Virus record (IMG/VR): IMGVR_UViG_3300042556_001144
Coordinates: 1 to 44,493 of that record
Strand: one strand, 5' to 3'
Origin: a virus
DNA: 44,493 bases
In this document: piece by piece, positions 23,556 to 31,927 of the stretch
Numbering within the stretch: position 1 is the stretch's first letter
How the letters are laid out: every line of letters starts with the position of its first letter
Notes under the pieces: model-generated
What the model was told of the DNA's origin: nothing
Database searches by the model: none
Seen by the model: only the letters and a program-made list of their open reading frames with translations
Translations under genes and position numbers: made by a program

Positions 23556-24614
23556 TTATCCCATCAGATCGGACAGGGGGTCTCTCTTCTGGAACGCGCC
23601 GCTGTCCATCGACGCTGCCAGCTCTCTCATCAGATCCGTACGTGGCCTACCGCCCAGCACTACGGCACCGGTGGGCACCTTGCGCCCAGCCATGACGGAA
23701 GTGTAGAGGGTGGGGTTAGCCTGTGCAAGGCGGGCTTGGTTCTGAGCGAGGGTCCGCTCCATGCGTGCCTGCTCCAGCAACTGTGCAATACGAGCACTAG
23801 CAGATCGCTGCCTTGAAATCGTTTCTTCCTCTCGGATCTGCGACAAATCACTTGGTTTTCCAATGAGCTTACCAATGCCCCTGCCGGCCAACGCACCAAG
23901 AGCTAAAAGACTTAGAGCACCAAGTCGCCTATTGGTTTTTGTATCAGCGGCGGCACGCAGACGATCCATGCGTCGCTTGAATGTGGGGCTGTCCCTACGA
24001 CTTGGCTTCGGTGTAGGAGCCGGTGCAGTAGGAGTAGGTGCAGCAGGCGTGGGAGTTGGCTCCTCGGGCGGTCTCAAATCGGTAGGAGACAGGCCGCCTT
24101 CTCGCTTTGTAAGTTCACGAGCCGGCCTAGTTCGAGTAGGTCCACCCTTTGGTGTTGCAGTAGGTGCTGGTGGGGGCGTTGGCTTACCCTTTGGTGCCTC
24201 GTCACTGGGTTTAGTTTCAGCCGGCTTCTTGGGTTCAGCAGGAGCGTCTAGCTCCCGAGCCGGACGGGTGCGAATTCGAGGTCGACCAGGCGTTGGGCGT
24301 ACACCACGACCCGCCAACTTCTTGATGGACTCGGGTTCATCTGTCGGGTCAGCTGCCTTGGGTTCAGCCTTGGTTTCAGAAGTAGCTGGCTTCTTGGGTT
24401 CAGGTTCAGAGGCGGCCTCAGGCTTTTCACCCCTAAGCACATAATCAAATTTAGTCTCTACCAGTTGGCGAATCTGGTCTTCATCCCCAGATCGAAGAGC
24501 CAACTGCACAAGGTCACGAAGCTTCTTGCTGATCGTTGCAAACCCAGTAGTACCCTTCGGATCTCGAAGAATATCTTCAAGGATCTTGCGGTAGTTCGGT
24601 TTCTCTTCGGCCAT
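23556..24614 (-). CDS. Pro-rich disordered virion protein (352 aa)
   Basis: Probably an internal or ejected virion protein. Residues 1-60 are helical, and about 65-225 form a long low-complexity region of Pro/Lys/Glu/Ala/Thr (EPKKPATSETKAEPKAADP; PTPAAPTPTAPAPTPKP) containing two copies of RTRPAREL. Then come a basic stretch, a small hydrophobic helix (LGALSLLALGALAGRGIGKL, near 235) and a helical C-terminus. Start ATG overlaps the previous stop (TAATG). A disordered arm next to a membrane-active helix fits a protein that passes through the tail. Confidence 0.6.
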   Translation of the reverse strand: MAEEKPNYRKILEDILRDPKGTTGFATISKKLRDLVQLALRSGDEDQIRQLVETKFDYVLRGEKPEAASEPEPKKPATSETKAEPKAADPTDEPESIKKLAGRGVRPTPGRPRIRTRPARELDAPAEPKKPAETKPSDEAPKGKPTPPPAPTATPKGGPTRTRPARELTKREGGLSPTDLRPPEEPTPTPAAPTPTAPAPTPKPSRRDSPTFKRRMDRLRAAADTKTNRRLGALSLLALGALAGRGIGKLIGKPSDLSQIREEETISRQRSASARIAQLLEQARMERTLAQNQARLAQANPTLYTSVMAGRKVPTGAVVLGGRPRTDLMRELAASMDSGAFQKRDPLSDLMG

Positions 24615-25105
24615 TACAGCAGTCCTCGGAATGAGAAGCTAGGCTGGGGTGGGGGCATGTACAGTCCCTTCATTGCGTAGGCTTGGGCCATGCTCAGGGG
24701 TTCACTGTAAGCAATCTTGCCCAGCAGATCCTCATTACCACGAATGATGGTCTCCAGATCATCTGCCACACCCAAAGACGATGGCGTACGAGACATGAGC
24801 TCTCGTCGATCCAGCATGCTGAGCATGCCCTGCGTGCTAGCCAAGTCTTCTCGCAACTGATTGCGATTGTTCCCAGCCTGTCCCTGCAGCATCTGCAGCA
24901 GGGACATGATGTCCTCTCCACCCTCTCCACCCGACGCACCCACCAGATCCGTGGGGGGACCCTCCTGCCCCCCATCACCGGTCAGAAGCATAAAGGGTAG
25001 GGCACCAGCCAAACCACCAATAGCAGCACTGCCAGCTACCTTGCCAGCTGATGTAAGCCCAGCAATAAGTTTGGCAATCAAACCTGTAGCAACTGGAGCA
25101 GCCAT
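24614..25105 (-). CDS. Membrane-active small virion protein (163 aa)
   Basis: The N-terminal 45 residues are hydrophobic and Gly/Ala-rich (ATGLIAKLIAGLTSAGKVAG, then AAIGGLAGALPFMLL), forming one or two membrane segments. The rest is polar and helical (SLLQMLQGQAGNNRNQLRED). T7 gp14-like ejection proteins have a comparable make-up. The ATG at 25105 lies 2 nt after the previous stop; an upstream in-frame extension overlaps that gene and is rejected. One complement copy of the dispersed motif is at 24950. Confidence 0.6.
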   Translation of the reverse strand: MAAPVATGLIAKLIAGLTSAGKVAGSAAIGGLAGALPFMLLTGDGGQEGPPTDLVGASGGEGGEDIMSLLQMLQGQAGNNRNQLREDLASTQGMLSMLDRRELMSRTPSSLGVADDLETIIRGNEDLLGKIAYSEPLSMAQAYAMKGLYMPPPQPSFSFRGLL

Positions 25106-25107
25106 TG

Positions 25108-25476
25108 TTAGAGCACCATGGGGTTGAAGCGATGGGTGCGGCCCCGCCACATGCGGACATACCGATCCACCACATCAGGTAGTGTAATGGTACCAATGTG
25201 GAGAGTCGATACCCGCTCAATGGGGTCGTAGTTGGAAACCAGCATAGACCAGGGGCGGTGCATGGCACGGAGGTGACGGACCTCCCAGAACCAGGCCCGC
25301 ACCTGCTTCGGGCGAAGGTAAGGTCCCCCCACGACGAGGGGGAGGGGGGTGAGGTTGAGGACGGGGAGGTCGGTACGGGTGTCGTACTCAAGGTGCCGGC
25401 CGAGGGATAGCCGGGCCTTCCCGTCGGCGGCGTGGTCGCGGCAGATGTCTGCGCTAAGCAAGCGCCAGTTCACCAT
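25108..25476 (-). CDS. Unknown protein (122 aa)
   Basis: Not recognised. It is rich in Arg, Leu, Trp and His, with beta-like strands (LPVLNLTPLPLVVGGPYLRP; RPWSMLVSNYDPIERV). A GTG at 25482 overlapping the previous stop is an alternative start to the ATG at 25476. It sits between two internal virion proteins in a tightly packed operon, so a virion or assembly role is likely. A dispersed motif copy at 25324 encodes part of VVGGPY. Confidence 0.55.
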   Translation of the reverse strand: MVNWRLLSADICRDHAADGKARLSLGRHLEYDTRTDLPVLNLTPLPLVVGGPYLRPKQVRAWFWEVRHLRAMHRPWSMLVSNYDPIERVSTLHIGTITLPDVVDRYVRMWRGRTHRFNPMVL

Positions 25477-25478
25477 GG

Positions 25479-27110
25479 TCACTTCTTCTTGGCGGGCTTT
25501 CGCTTTTCGGCAATGATTTCGCGTCTGGTGGCAATGCTACGCCGCTGAGCCTCAGCCTGACCCTTCAGAATGTCCTGCATCATGGAGAGTTCAGACAGAC
25601 CCTTCTCACGGGTAAGACTTGCTTCACCAGCCTTGCTGCTACGCACAAACCCAAGGAAGTCCTCAAGCTCACCTACAGTCTTGGATCCCAGGGCCGATCG
25701 GATCTGGGCACCCATCTCGGTGGTGGGGTCAAGATTCAGGATTCCATAGTTGACCTGCCCCGTGATTGGATCAACCAGGGATTCCGTCTTGGCTGCACCA
25801 ATCACGCGACTCAATGCTTCTGAGGTCAGATACTGGTTCTTGGTGCCTGCCTTCAAGGTGTGAGACAAGACAGCAGCACGCTCAAGGGCCTTTCCAAGGG
25901 CCGCATTTTGGATGCTCTTTACGGTCAGTCTTCCATCCTGAAGAATGGATCCAGAGTACTTTCCTGCTTGCTTACTTGCTGCCTTGAAGGTTTCATCAAG
26001 AACTTCAAGAAGCTTCGGGGCAGATGCCTCAGAAGCCTCCCCAAAGATTTCTGAAGACGCAGTATCAATAATTGGCTTGATCCTAGCAGCTACATCTGCA
26101 GCCTTCATTGGGATACTGCTTTGAGAAATGTCGTTCAACTCCCCAATCAACTTGCTAATAGCTGGAGTTGCTTTGTTTACATCCAAATTAAGACCAGAGT
26201 TAGATAGGCCAGATACCACAAGATCAGAAATGACCTGATTCTGAAATCTATTGGCATCTTTCTGGTACTCAGCAGCAGTAGCTTTTCTCAAAAGGTCAGA
26301 TACATCACCTGCCCCCGGAGCCTCAAGAACACTAGAGATTGAACTGTTTCGCATGGCAGAAGCCAACATTCCACGCTTACGTTCGTCTTGAAAAGCGTTG
26401 CCAAATCCACTTTGATATCCACCTAGATTTACATCATCAATGGAATCAGATCTAAAAAATTCAAGAATGCTCTCACCAACATTCAAAGACCCACGAGTGA
26501 ATTGACCAAGACCGGAAATAGGAGCAAAACCACCTTTAGTGGGGTTGGCCAAGAAGTTGGCAAGGGTAGTCTCAGCGTTCAAGGTTCCAGCAAACTGCTC
26601 CTTGAACTTTGAAAGGCCTTCTGCAGTTTGAGACACTTGAGAAAGACGCTGGCTATAAGCCTTGGCCATCTCGGGACTACGACGTGCCATCTCGGCTTCT
26701 GCTGCAAGCTTACGATTGTTGAAGTCCAAAAGGGTCTTCTGCTTCTCAACCAACTGAGCGAGCAGGGCGTCTCGGCTGTCGGCATCGGCATTAGCCACCG
26801 CTAACTCCGCATCCTGTTCCTCAAGCATCAGCTGCTTGTGACGCTCAGCCATTCGAAGCATAAACTCTTCCTGGCTCTGCATCTCGCCTCGTCGGGTAAT
26901 AGCGTCAAGAGCTCGTGCCCGACCTTCACGGTCTTCACTGCGAGTGGCAGCCAGCTCTGCAAGTGCAGACTGCTTGTCAAGCAGATCAAACTCAATGCCC
27001 GCCCCTGCGCTAACGCCACCTCCCTGGCGGTCCAAGTTGGCGGCCCGCTGACCGAGCATGGCATACAGCTCGGCATTCGGATTGGTCATGTAGGGATTCA
27101 TCTGCGACAT
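25479..27110 (-). CDS. Internal virion/ejection-type protein (543 aa)
   Basis: It is almost entirely helical. Residues about 45-150 have long charged coiled-coil runs (ARALDAITRRGEMQSQEEF; LLAQLVEKQKTLLDFNNRKL), and the last 40 residues are basic (RRSIATRREIIAEKRKPAKKK, a likely DNA-contacting tail). Residues about 180-370 are encoded by noticeably A/T-richer codons than either end, hinting at a swapped central domain. AAGGAC precedes the ATG. It resembles T7 gp15-type internal proteins only in size, composition and position. Confidence 0.65.
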   Translation of the reverse strand: MSQMNPYMTNPNAELYAMLGQRAANLDRQGGGVSAGAGIEFDLLDKQSALAELAATRSEDREGRARALDAITRRGEMQSQEEFMLRMAERHKQLMLEEQDAELAVANADADSRDALLAQLVEKQKTLLDFNNRKLAAEAEMARRSPEMAKAYSQRLSQVSQTAEGLSKFKEQFAGTLNAETTLANFLANPTKGGFAPISGLGQFTRGSLNVGESILEFFRSDSIDDVNLGGYQSGFGNAFQDERKRGMLASAMRNSSISSVLEAPGAGDVSDLLRKATAAEYQKDANRFQNQVISDLVVSGLSNSGLNLDVNKATPAISKLIGELNDISQSSIPMKAADVAARIKPIIDTASSEIFGEASEASAPKLLEVLDETFKAASKQAGKYSGSILQDGRLTVKSIQNAALGKALERAAVLSHTLKAGTKNQYLTSEALSRVIGAAKTESLVDPITGQVNYGILNLDPTTEMGAQIRSALGSKTVGELEDFLGFVRSSKAGEASLTREKGLSELSMMQDILKGQAEAQRRSIATRREIIAEKRKPAKKK

Positions 27111-27120
27111 GGTTTAGTCC

Positions 27121-28209
27121 TTATCGAATGCGGTACGTACCATCTGACTGGAGTCGCGGAACACGTTGGCCACTACCGTAGATACCGCCACCCAGTCCAT
27201 ATCCACCCTGTGGGTAGATGACCTCACCAGGGCCACCGTAGACGCGGGCAGCATCGGCCATTGCCATCAGGGTGGGCGTCATCATCACGCCCATGACTGG
27301 GTTGTTCTGAATCATGGAAGCGTATTGGCTATAGCCACGCTGGTTCAATTCAGCAACGGTTGTTGAGAGACTACCCATAAGCTGGGCGGAAGCCTGGCCA
27401 AGCTGCGCACCAAACTCATTCCATGAGTTGCGACGCTCACCCACATCAAAGGTGGTCTTGGCCAGACTAGCAGAGAGGTTAGACATCGCCGTGCCAAGAT
27501 TGGCAAAGACGTCGCCCTTGCGCTGCATGATGTCCGACTTTTCCTTAGAAGTCTGGGCCTGAATACCAGCCAAGGTGCCGAACATCTCACGGTCATAGCT
27601 GGAAGCACGCTGGCGCTTGGCTTCCTCCAACTGGCCCTCAGTGCCAAGGAAGGAACCAATCTCTCCCATCATCTGCTCTTCGTCAGCAGCCTTTCGACGG
27701 GCAATGGCTTGCGCCATGTCAGATGCCACAGCCGTGTAGCCCTGACCAGCCTGCTCCAAAGCCCTGTCGTATTCTGCTCCAACGCGCTGCTGCACATCAG
27801 CCATCTCCTGACGAGTGCGAGCAACGTCATCCAGATACCGCTGGTAGTCCTGACCTGCCTGCTGCTGGCCCTGCTGCTGGAATCCAAATGCGGTCTGCAG
27901 CGCAGGCACCGCGTTGGAAAGAATGTTCCCTGTGGCCTGATTACTGGCGGCGAGGAACATGTCAGCTGCCTGCTGGTTGCGGGCAAAGTTTGCCTGGTTC
28001 AGCTGGTTGGCCAGGTTGTAGTCCGAGACCATGCCCCCCCACATCTGAGGAACGGATGGACCCTGAAAGGGATTCCGCTGGAATGCGCCAAGGCCCATTG
28101 GCCGGTACGTAGGCTCAAACTCCGGCATAAACTGCTGGATGTTGGGCATCTGCATAGCAGGCTGCTGGAATGCAAACATCTGGTTTTGGGGTTGGCCAAA
28201 GGCGCTCAT
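27121..28209 (-). CDS. Gln-rich coiled-coil virion protein (362 aa)
   Basis: The N-terminus is rich in Gln, Met, Phe and Pro (MFAFQQPAMQMPNIQQFMPE) and likely disordered. The middle (about 75-280) is long helices with Gln/Ala/Arg heptads (QQQGQQQAGQDYQRYLDD; YDRALEQAGQGYTAVASD). The C-terminus is Gly/Tyr-rich. It is probably an internal virion or tail-channel protein. The ATG at 28209 overlaps the stop of the tail-nozzle gene (TGATG); a longer frame upstream overlaps that gene and is rejected. Confidence 0.65.
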   Translation of the reverse strand: MSAFGQPQNQMFAFQQPAMQMPNIQQFMPEFEPTYRPMGLGAFQRNPFQGPSVPQMWGGMVSDYNLANQLNQANFARNQQAADMFLAASNQATGNILSNAVPALQTAFGFQQQGQQQAGQDYQRYLDDVARTRQEMADVQQRVGAEYDRALEQAGQGYTAVASDMAQAIARRKAADEEQMMGEIGSFLGTEGQLEEAKRQRASSYDREMFGTLAGIQAQTSKEKSDIMQRKGDVFANLGTAMSNLSASLAKTTFDVGERRNSWNEFGAQLGQASAQLMGSLSTTVAELNQRGYSQYASMIQNNPVMGVMMTPTLMAMADAARVYGGPGEVIYPQGGYGLGGGIYGSGQRVPRLQSDGTYRIR

Positions 28210-30662
28210 CAGTTGAATCTCCGATCGGTGTCCAGTATCCGTCCAGTCAGCGAGAACGCAAGCAGACGCATATCCACGCCCGCAATATGACACTCAAATC
28301 CCGGGCTCAGGGTAGACCATACGGCACCATGCTTTCGGATAGGCGAGTTGGATGCCAAGACACCAGAGCCATTCGATACGACTTGGATGTTGCCATTACG
28401 ATCCAACGGCCTACCAGAGATATAGGGTGTGGTTTCTGCGCCCCTATAAAGCAGGGTCCACCAAGTACCCACAGTGGGAGTAGTACCCACCAGTTCGTAG
28501 TAGGGGGCAGCAGAGGATACCTGCTTCATGCGGAAGAAGTCCTTGAACTCTGGCATACCCGGCTGCACCTGCATGCCCAGATTGCCACCCACCCACCGCT
28601 GCACAATGGGCGCAAACGACACGTACCGGTTAGTTGCAATGTTGGTAGCCCAGTTAGATTGATAGGTCTGGACGCTTCCATTGCCAGCAGATGCGGTTTC
28701 GTCTGAGCCCCCCACAGAGGACCACTGGTAAGCCTTGCAGTCATACTCAGTAGCATCAACGGTTGGAGCTGTACCAGTCACAGCAGGGTTTTGAGCGGTC
28801 CCCCCACAGAGGTTCTTGTTGCCTCCGCCAGTACGCTCGTGATCCACGATGTACACGCCAAACGTGGTAGTGGAGTCGCGCTTCACGAACAGAGCCCGAC
28901 GTTCCAGATAGGAACCCACTTGCACGTTGCCGGTCTTGGCATAGCGGAAGGGGAGGTCAATGAGCTGCGTGATGCGGTTCGTGCCAAACCACAGGATGGC
29001 AGCATAGCCATTAGCCGTACCTGCTCCTGTATCAGGCTTCACGATGCTCATGCACTGACCCCTAGCGTCATATGCAAGCTGGATACTGGACTTGGTTGAC
29101 GACCAATCCACGTTGACCAGATTGTCTAGAGCAGTGACATCCTCAATTGCCCCATCCATGGATACGGCCTTGAGACCACTACCAGACACGAAGTAGACCG
29201 TAGTCCCAACAGTCTCAAGCGCGTAGGGACCCACGAGCCCATAACCAAGATGGCCCTCCTCCACCCGCACAAGAGCACCCTGTCGACCCATTCGGTAGAT
29301 GCGATCCGTGCTGAATCCCATCATGTAGTTGCCAACCTGACGCATGCCAATGACCTCATTGGCTGGCGTCTGCGGCACCCAGCGATTCGATGGGGGGAAG
29401 TTTTCAGCAACCAGTTCGGTCGTGGAACTCCACCGCATGTCACCCAACGATCGTGGGGGGTACTCAGGCGTAATGCTGGTGGTCGTAGTGGGGATTGCAT
29501 CACTAGGACTGGCATCACTAATACGTGACACGAACAACATGTTCGAAAGGAACTGGGCTACTCCACCCTTGGGTCCGGTCTTGTCTGCGCGCGTCTTGTC
29601 GATATACACGTCTTGATATACCAACTGCGTATCAGTCAAGGAGACGCCAAACTCATTGTTGACACTACTTGTTGAGTAGTTGGAGGCTGATGTAATATCA
29701 ACGACGCGCTCCAAATGCAGCGTGCCTGATCCATAAAGATTGGAGCCGCCAGTGCCCGTACCCAAGTTGACAGTGCGGTAGATCAGGGCTCGGTTGTAGC
29801 CGGTACGAAACTGTCCAACCTTAAACTTGAGATATTGATCTGACGACGACGTAACTTTAAAGGTTGTCGTATTGGAAATTGCAGACTTACGGCCCGTGTC
29901 TGTGCTCATAAACTGAACTGCAAACGTGTAGTTTCCAGTGGCGTAAGATCCTGCGACTGGATTTACATTAACGGTTGATCCAGATTCTCCATAGACTGCA
30001 AAGTCAAATCGTGACGAGTTTGTGCCGTCCAAGTCTTGAATAACAGCATCAGTATTGGTTGCGGTGGGGGGATTGCCTGGACCCATGGTCACAACAGCCG
30101 CAAAGGGGGTCGTGTTGCTAACACTCCACTTGGAGGACACGATGACAAATGATGCCAACTTTGGGGTGCCACCCCGGACGAAGAAATACATGAACCGACC
30201 ACTGCACTCAACATCAATTTCAGTGGTGTCAGAGACCCCGGTGATGGTGGTAATCGTCCTATCGCCAGTTACGTTGGGTTCAATCCACGTAGTGCCGTCG
30301 TGTAGCTTGGCGTAGAACGTAATCGTTCCGCTTGAAGCAGTGGTGTACTCTGCCCAGACATACCCCCAGAGATAGGCACTACTGCTGGTCAGAACAGTTA
30401 CCGGCCAGAAGCCACGGACGTTTGCCAGCGTGGCGGGTTGGAACGTCCCCCCATCTCTTTGTTGGGACGTTGCCCCATCTCCGGTCAAACGCTTGAAGCC
30501 AGGGTGGGTACGGAGGCAGCCCGTCTCGTTACCGTCAAAGCCAATCAGGTCCCAGGCAACCTCCTTGGGGAGGATGGCGCGGGACTGGGCCTTCGACATG
30601 GTCGTAGGGCCCGAGAAGTTCCATGTCCAGTTTGTGTCTTGGTCAGCCACGCTTCGCCTCAA
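28209..30662 (-). CDS. Tail nozzle protein, T7 gp12/P22 gp10-like (817 aa)
   Basis: It probably forms the tail tube tip below the head-tail adaptor. It is beta-rich throughout. The segment with NYMMGFSTDRIYRMGRQG, then LVRVEEGHLGYGLVGPYALE and TVYFVSGSGLKAVSMDG (about 420-490) matches the beta-propeller-like repeat of T7 gp12-type nozzle proteins. Residues about 190-330 are coded by A/T-richer codons, as if this outer domain were exchanged. It overlaps the upstream small gene by 20 nt. The assignment rests on pattern, size and gene order. Confidence 0.7.
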   Translation of the reverse strand: MRRSVADQDTNWTWNFSGPTTMSKAQSRAILPKEVAWDLIGFDGNETGCLRTHPGFKRLTGDGATSQQRDGGTFQPATLANVRGFWPVTVLTSSSAYLWGYVWAEYTTASSGTITFYAKLHDGTTWIEPNVTGDRTITTITGVSDTTEIDVECSGRFMYFFVRGGTPKLASFVIVSSKWSVSNTTPFAAVVTMGPGNPPTATNTDAVIQDLDGTNSSRFDFAVYGESGSTVNVNPVAGSYATGNYTFAVQFMSTDTGRKSAISNTTTFKVTSSSDQYLKFKVGQFRTGYNRALIYRTVNLGTGTGGSNLYGSGTLHLERVVDITSASNYSTSSVNNEFGVSLTDTQLVYQDVYIDKTRADKTGPKGGVAQFLSNMLFVSRISDASPSDAIPTTTTSITPEYPPRSLGDMRWSSTTELVAENFPPSNRWVPQTPANEVIGMRQVGNYMMGFSTDRIYRMGRQGALVRVEEGHLGYGLVGPYALETVGTTVYFVSGSGLKAVSMDGAIEDVTALDNLVNVDWSSTKSSIQLAYDARGQCMSIVKPDTGAGTANGYAAILWFGTNRITQLIDLPFRYAKTGNVQVGSYLERRALFVKRDSTTTFGVYIVDHERTGGGNKNLCGGTAQNPAVTGTAPTVDATEYDCKAYQWSSVGGSDETASAGNGSVQTYQSNWATNIATNRYVSFAPIVQRWVGGNLGMQVQPGMPEFKDFFRMKQVSSAAPYYELVGTTPTVGTWWTLLYRGAETTPYISGRPLDRNGNIQVVSNGSGVLASNSPIRKHGAVWSTLSPGFECHIAGVDMRLLAFSLTGRILDTDRRFN

Positions 30663-30927
30663 GCTTCTCTAGCCTGACGCGAAGATCCTCCAGGTCCCTA
30701 TCGTGCACCCTGTCAGAACCGGTCAGGTTGATGGTCGTCTTCACCAAGTCGCTCACCACGCCACGAAGCTCATTCACCGTCTGCTGCTGGTGCGTCAAGA
30801 TCTGATCTCTTCGTCCGACTTCTACGGGAATCATGATGACACCCACCACCACTGAGGCAAAGGTCCCCGTCTGCATTGCGAGTGTCCAGATCTGGCCGGG
30901 GGCAAACTTGTTCGATTTGGTGGGCAT
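30643..30927 (-). CDS. Small membrane plus coiled-coil protein, lysis-type (94 aa)
   Basis: One hydrophobic segment (MQTGTFASVVVGVIMIPVEV, about residues 17-36) is followed by a coiled coil (LTHQQQTVNELRGVVSDLV; DLEDLRVRLEKLEAKRG). This layout is shared by inner-membrane spanins and XhlA-like holin partners. The ATG at 30927 follows GAAGGAAG, and the dispersed motif (complement at 30928) forms the spacer between ribosome site and start codon. Its first 158 nt overlap the 3' end of the DUF1599-like gene in another frame. Confidence 0.55.
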   Translation of the reverse strand: MPTKSNKFAPGQIWTLAMQTGTFASVVVGVIMIPVEVGRRDQILTHQQQTVNELRGVVSDLVKTTINLTGSDRVHDRDLEDLRVRLEKLEAKRG

Positions 30928-31252
30928 CGTGGGGGGACTTCCTTCGTTCCTCCAAGATAACCGATGCATAGAGTAGAACCAAGTAGTTGATCCCGTCGAC
31001 GATCGTGTCCGAAACTGACTCGTTCACCTCGAATCGACCCTTGGACAGGAAGGTACTAAGACGCGAGACCTTGTCCAAGAAGCGGATAAAGATGCCCTCC
31101 GGTACCGTACCCACACCCATGGAGGGACCCAACTGGAAGTTACGGAACGGCTGGTCCACACCGTTGGTGTAGTCGCTTTGCTTGGCTCGCATCAAGTTCT
31201 GGGCCTGCTGGCAGAGTTCCTTGTGCAGATTGATGACGTCGTCGGTGGTCAT
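30770..31252 (-). CDS. DUF1599-like nucleotide-modification-associated protein (160 aa)
   Basis: Residues 10-105 match the small helical domain associated with phage nucleotide metabolism: RAKQSDYTNGVDQPFRNF, then IRFLDKVSRLSTFL and VNESVSDTIVDGINYLVLL. It is MazG-like in having an acidic metal-binding helical pattern. The last 55 residues are low-complexity and charged and lie on the overlap with the next gene, so they may not be functional. Its place inside the lysis cassette is unusual. The start overlaps the previous stop (ATGA). Confidence 0.65.
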   Translation of the reverse strand: MTTDDVINLHKELCQQAQNLMRAKQSDYTNGVDQPFRNFQLGPSMGVGTVPEGIFIRFLDKVSRLSTFLSKGRFEVNESVSDTIVDGINYLVLLYASVILEERRKSPHDAHQIEQVCPRPDLDTRNADGDLCLSGGGCHHDSRRSRTKRSDLDAPAADGE

Positions 31253-31770
31253 GCTTTCTCCTGAGCCTTCTTCCAGGCTGCGTCGAACTCCTTATCCGAG
31301 GCCCTTTTCATCGCGATCCATTCACGAAGGGTCTCGGGTTTGTCCTGTGCGAGGGTGGCTGCTGCCATCTCCGCTTCGTTGATCTTCCGCCGTGGGATCC
31401 ACCCAATGGCAACTCGGATGGCAGAGGCGGCCCCCGTTGCGTAGAGGACCCACACAAGGGCAGCCCCGACGGATGCAATAAGGAGCCAGCGGATAAGGTC
31501 TGCCCACCATGGCGTAATGTCCTTCACCCCCGGAAGGGTGGCATGGATCTCAGCTACGGAGGCCCGGATCTTCTGGGCTTCCATCTGGATCTCGGTAGCG
31601 GAGCGAATCGACTCCACTTCTTTGGAAGTATGGCCGATTTGATCCGTGATCCGGATGATCCGGTCGGCCCGCATGGAAATGGTGTTGGCCTCCTCAGCAA
31701 TGTGCTGGGAGGCCGAACACCCTAGAACGCACGAACAGACGAGAATCAGTCCCGCTTGCCGGGGATCCAC
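31249..31770 (-). CDS. Lipoprotein with transmembrane segment, candidate unimolecular spanin (173 aa)
   Basis: The N-terminus is a lipoprotein signal: MDPRQ, hydrophobic GLILVCSCVL, then the lipobox LGC with Cys18 and Ser at +2. A helical periplasmic region with heptads follows (ANTISMRADRIIRITDQIG; EIQMEAQKIRASVAEIHA). A transmembrane helix (WLLIASVGAALVWVLYATG, about 95-113) and a 60-residue charged tail end the protein. A lipid anchor plus a distal membrane helix is the layout of u-spanins such as T1 gp11, which fuse the inner and outer membranes at lysis, although their tails are shorter. It is close to two small membrane proteins. Confidence 0.5.
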   Translation of the reverse strand: MDPRQAGLILVCSCVLGCSASQHIAEEANTISMRADRIIRITDQIGHTSKEVESIRSATEIQMEAQKIRASVAEIHATLPGVKDITPWWADLIRWLLIASVGAALVWVLYATGAASAIRVAIGWIPRRKINEAEMAAATLAQDKPETLREWIAMKRASDKEFDAAWKKAQEKA

Positions 31771-31880
31771 GAGGCAATCTTCCCAATGGGAACCAGGTGG
31801 CCGGCGACGTATCCAATGGCGAACGTGGCCACAGCGGCCCAGGTGCTGCCAATCAGCGACTCAATCGAAGCAAGAAACAT
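31746..31880 (-). CDS. Small membrane protein, candidate holin (44 aa)
   Basis: A single hydrophobic segment (TWAAVATFAIGYVAGHLVPIG, about 13-33) ends in a short basic tail, SWIPGKRD. AAAGGAGAT sits 5-7 nt before the ATG at 31880, a strong ribosome site. It overlaps the lipoprotein gene by 25 nt. Size, charge pattern and the neighbouring spanin-like gene suggest a holin or pinholin. No endolysin was recognised beside it. Confidence 0.5.
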   Translation of the reverse strand: MFLASIESLIGSTWAAVATFAIGYVAGHLVPIGKIASWIPGKRD

Positions 31881-31893
31881 GGGATCTCCTTTG

Positions 31894-31916
31894 TCCCCCC
31901 ACGGTATGTGGGGGTC
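31894..31916 (-). promoter_or_regulatory. Hairpin containing the dispersed motif before the candidate holin
   Basis: On the - strand, CCCCCAC-ATACC-GTGGGGG forms a 7-bp stem, and its right arm is the complement of the TCCCCCCACG copy at 31894. It lies between the 179-aa gene and the holin ribosome site, so it could tune holin expression. No T-run follows. Confidence 0.45.
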
Positions 31917-31927
31917 GGGACAGTATA

